Shown here one piece after another: positions 12,879 to 13,788 of a stretch of DNA of 13,788 bases (position 1 is its first letter; each line of letters begins with the position of its first letter). Source of the stretch: Chloroflexota bacterium (lineage in GTDB: Bacteria; Chloroflexota; Limnocylindria; Limnocylindrales; CSP1-4); assembly GCA_013698385.1 (NCBI GenBank), contig JACCVB010000086.1, forward strand, positions 1 through 13,788, read 5' to 3'. The notes under the pieces were generated by a model. It did no database searches, was not told the DNA's origin, and was given only the letters and a program-made list of their open reading frames with translations. A program made the position numbers and the translations under genes.

Positions 12879-13043
12879 GCCGACCATGCCGGCGTCGTCG
12901 CGCGCACAGACCCACCCGAGACTGTGCCGTTCAACCTGTCCCATCCAGTCGTCACCGATGAGTTGGTGGCCGAATCCTTCGGCATGCAGTTGATTCAGCT
13001 CGGCGTTCTCAAACCTGCCCCGCCACTCGTAGATCACATTCAT
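12879..13043 (-). pseudogene. GNAT acetyltransferase, N-terminal third only
   Basis: From ATG 13043 the minus strand encodes the start of a common GNAT acetyltransferase: NVIYEWRGRFENAELNQLH, then AEGFGHQLIGDDWMGQVERH and SLGWVCARDDAGMVG (residue 55). In the family this continues as G-F-V-N-V-A-W-D-G-G and an acetyl-CoA-binding R/Q-x-x-G-x-G/A motif. Here homology stops at Gly55 (about 12,879) and the frame runs into the reverse of the glycerophosphotransferase 3' region. The acetyl-CoA site is therefore gone and the gene is dead. The missing two-thirds is not found elsewhere in the window, including next to the tRNA. No Shine-Dalgarno is seen. This edge is a clear recombination or assembly junction. 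Confidence 0.75.
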
Positions 13044-13155
13044 TGGGGGAGCATAGGGGTGGAAATGAGACGCCGGTCCGCCTGGGGAGGGACATATGCC
13101 GCCGCTCCAGCCGTTAGCGGCGCCGGCGATGCTTTGGCGAACCGTACTCACCGCC

Positions 13156-13405
13156 CTATGTCTCCACGTCGAACGAGTCCGCGTCGACGTCCAGCACCTC
13201 GGCGATCGCCCTCCCGCATGGCGTCCAGGGCTGCCCTCCGGCCCGCAGCGGCCACGGATACGCCCGGTAGCCCGTCGACCTGCCACGAGCCGTCCTGGAC
13301 GGGCCGGAGCCGGTAGCCCGGGCGGTCACCCTGAGCGATCATCCGGCGCGCAGCCTGGATGGCCGCCGCGCGCTTGGACGCTTCGCTGAGTCCACGTCGT
13401 GCCAT
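13156..13405 (-). pseudogene. HicB-like small protein gene with one frameshift
   Basis: From ATG 13405 the frame gives an Arg/Ala-rich helical start (residues 1-28), then GYRLRPVQDGSWQVDGLPGV and a helix RRAALDAMRE. This is the strand-PGV-helix pattern of the HicB/partial RNase-H-like fold of type II antitoxins. Removing one C from CCC at 13209-13211 (plus strand) joins it to EAIAEVLDVDADSFDVET and a TAG stop at 13158-13156. The result is a coherent 82-residue protein ending in an acidic tail. Unrepaired, the frame runs on into Arg-rich nonsense to 13148. No HicA-like toxin neighbour is present, so a solitary HicB-like protein is the best description. The indel lies in a G/C run like the other frameshifts of the flanks. 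Confidence 0.6.
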
Positions 13406-13422
13406 GGGATAAGTGTCAGGTA

Positions 13423-13456
13423 AGCCGCGACGGCTAGGGTGTCATTCGTCGCGGCT
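13423..13456. repeat. 10-bp perfect inverted repeat in a divergent intergenic region
   Basis: AGCCGCGACG (13423-13432) and CGTCGCGGCT (13447-13456) are perfect inverted copies with 14 bases between. It lies 18 bases above the start of the HicB-like gene (minus) and 140 bases before the GNAT gene (plus). The position suits an operator; HicB-type proteins often bind inverted repeats upstream of their own gene. No T-run follows, so a terminator is less likely. Confidence 0.45.
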
Positions 13457-13595
13457 CCGGTCCGCGTTGGTAGATCGATCACGCCCCGGAGGGCGTCGGC
13501 ATCGTCACCCCCGGATGCCAGGACCAGGGTCGCGGGGTAGACCCCGTCGATGGTTCCCGCGCTAGACGTCGGGCCGGAACAGCTATCGTGCTCCA

Positions 13596-13788
13596 GTGAC
13601 CTGGAAACCGATGGCGCGAGCCATCGAGACTGAGCGGCTCACGCTCCGGATCCGAGACGAACGCGACGCCGTGTGGTACCGCGAGCTGGTCGGCGAACGT
13701 GGGGAGGACATCCCGACGATCGAGGAGTCGAGGGCGCGCCTCGCGCGGTTCCGGGACTCGACGGAGGACACCGGGATCGGTGCGCTCG
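13596..13788 (+). CDS. GNAT acetyltransferase (RimJ/RimL type), N-terminal part, runs off the window
   Basis: The frame is open from GTG 13596 to the window end (64 codons). It starts as a RimJ/RimL-like N-acetyltransferase: residues 9-18 carry IETERLTLRI, followed by DERDAVWYRELVGERGE and IEESRARLARFRDSTED, the region that precedes the first central strand. These enzymes acetylate N-terminal or small-molecule amines with acetyl-CoA; the acetyl-CoA site lies beyond the window. No Shine-Dalgarno is present, but TATCGT (13584-13589) lies seven bases before the GTG, the geometry of a leaderless transcript. ATG 13611 is the alternative start. Confidence 0.6.
   Translation, partial: MTWKPMARAIETERLTLRIRDERDAVWYRELVGERGEDIPTIEESRARLARFRDSTEDTGIGAL

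Noticed and set aside
13406..13600. A protein-like minus-strand frame (containing GTIDGVYPATLVLASGGDD)
   Set aside because: It has no start codon in context, is antisense to the GNAT start, and runs into the HicB-like gene in the wrong frame. Probably chance.
1..13788. CRISPR array, rRNA or IS element with terminal repeats
   Set aside because: No regularly spaced repeats, rRNA segments or transposase motifs were seen on either strand.

Overview
This is a GC-rich, tightly packed bacterial window. It looks like a chromosomal locus of a high-GC lineage, either Actinomycetota or a soil-type Chloroflexota, and probably comes from a metagenome assembly. I cannot settle the phylum from the sequence. 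The Rv2466c-type nitroreductase homologue at 10634-11224 is of a mycothiol-linked actinobacterial type. The left-flank genes (repeat secreted protein, MFS-cNMP fusion) are common to both phyla.

Left flank (1-3950): a small excisionase/MerR-type helix-turn-helix protein (minus); a GT2 glycosyltransferase split by one frameshift (minus); a membrane-anchored protein with three DUF5666-like repeats (plus); and an MFS transporter fused to a cyclic-nucleotide-binding domain, broken by two frameshifts (minus). A CCA-encoding tRNA-Arg(TCT) sits at 3947-4023 on the minus strand.

Mobile element (about 4024-10631, possibly to about 12.88 kb): just beyond the tRNA 5' end lies a repeat-rich control region with a good sigma70-type promoter (TTGACC-17-TACAGT) for a tyrosine integrase. 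After a roughly 600-base leader with an operator-like palindrome, nine co-directional genes follow with overlapping or abutting junctions. These are two small proteins, an 817-residue primase-polymerase/SF3 helicase, two more small proteins, a P27-type small terminase subunit and three small helical or coiled-coil proteins. No large terminase, portal, capsid or lysis gene is present. Integrase + primase-helicase + small terminase alone is the minimal gene logic of a phage satellite of the PICI/SaPI type, and is the most interesting item here. The 3' end of the helicase gene holds a perfect 20-bp inverted repeat built from 9-bp iterons. It encloses a second hairpin in a relatively AT-rich pocket, and is a candidate replication origin.

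Right part (10632-12841): directly downstream (2-nt gap) come a DsbA-fold Rv2466c-like protein with a CPFA rather than CPxC active site, and a membrane-anchored CDP-glycerol glycerophosphotransferase (TagB/TagF-like). Unlike the element genes, neither has a recognisable Shine-Dalgarno sequence. They are either satellite cargo or a separately acquired segment. At about 12,880 the sequence changes abruptly into the N-terminal third of a GNAT acetyltransferase gene (minus), marking a recombination or assembly junction.

Right flank (12,880-13,788): truncated GNAT, a frameshifted HicB-like small gene (minus), a 10-bp inverted repeat, and the start of another GNAT acetyltransferase (plus) running off the window. 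All four frameshifts I can diagnose lie at G/C runs in the flanks; none is evident in the 8.7 kb between.
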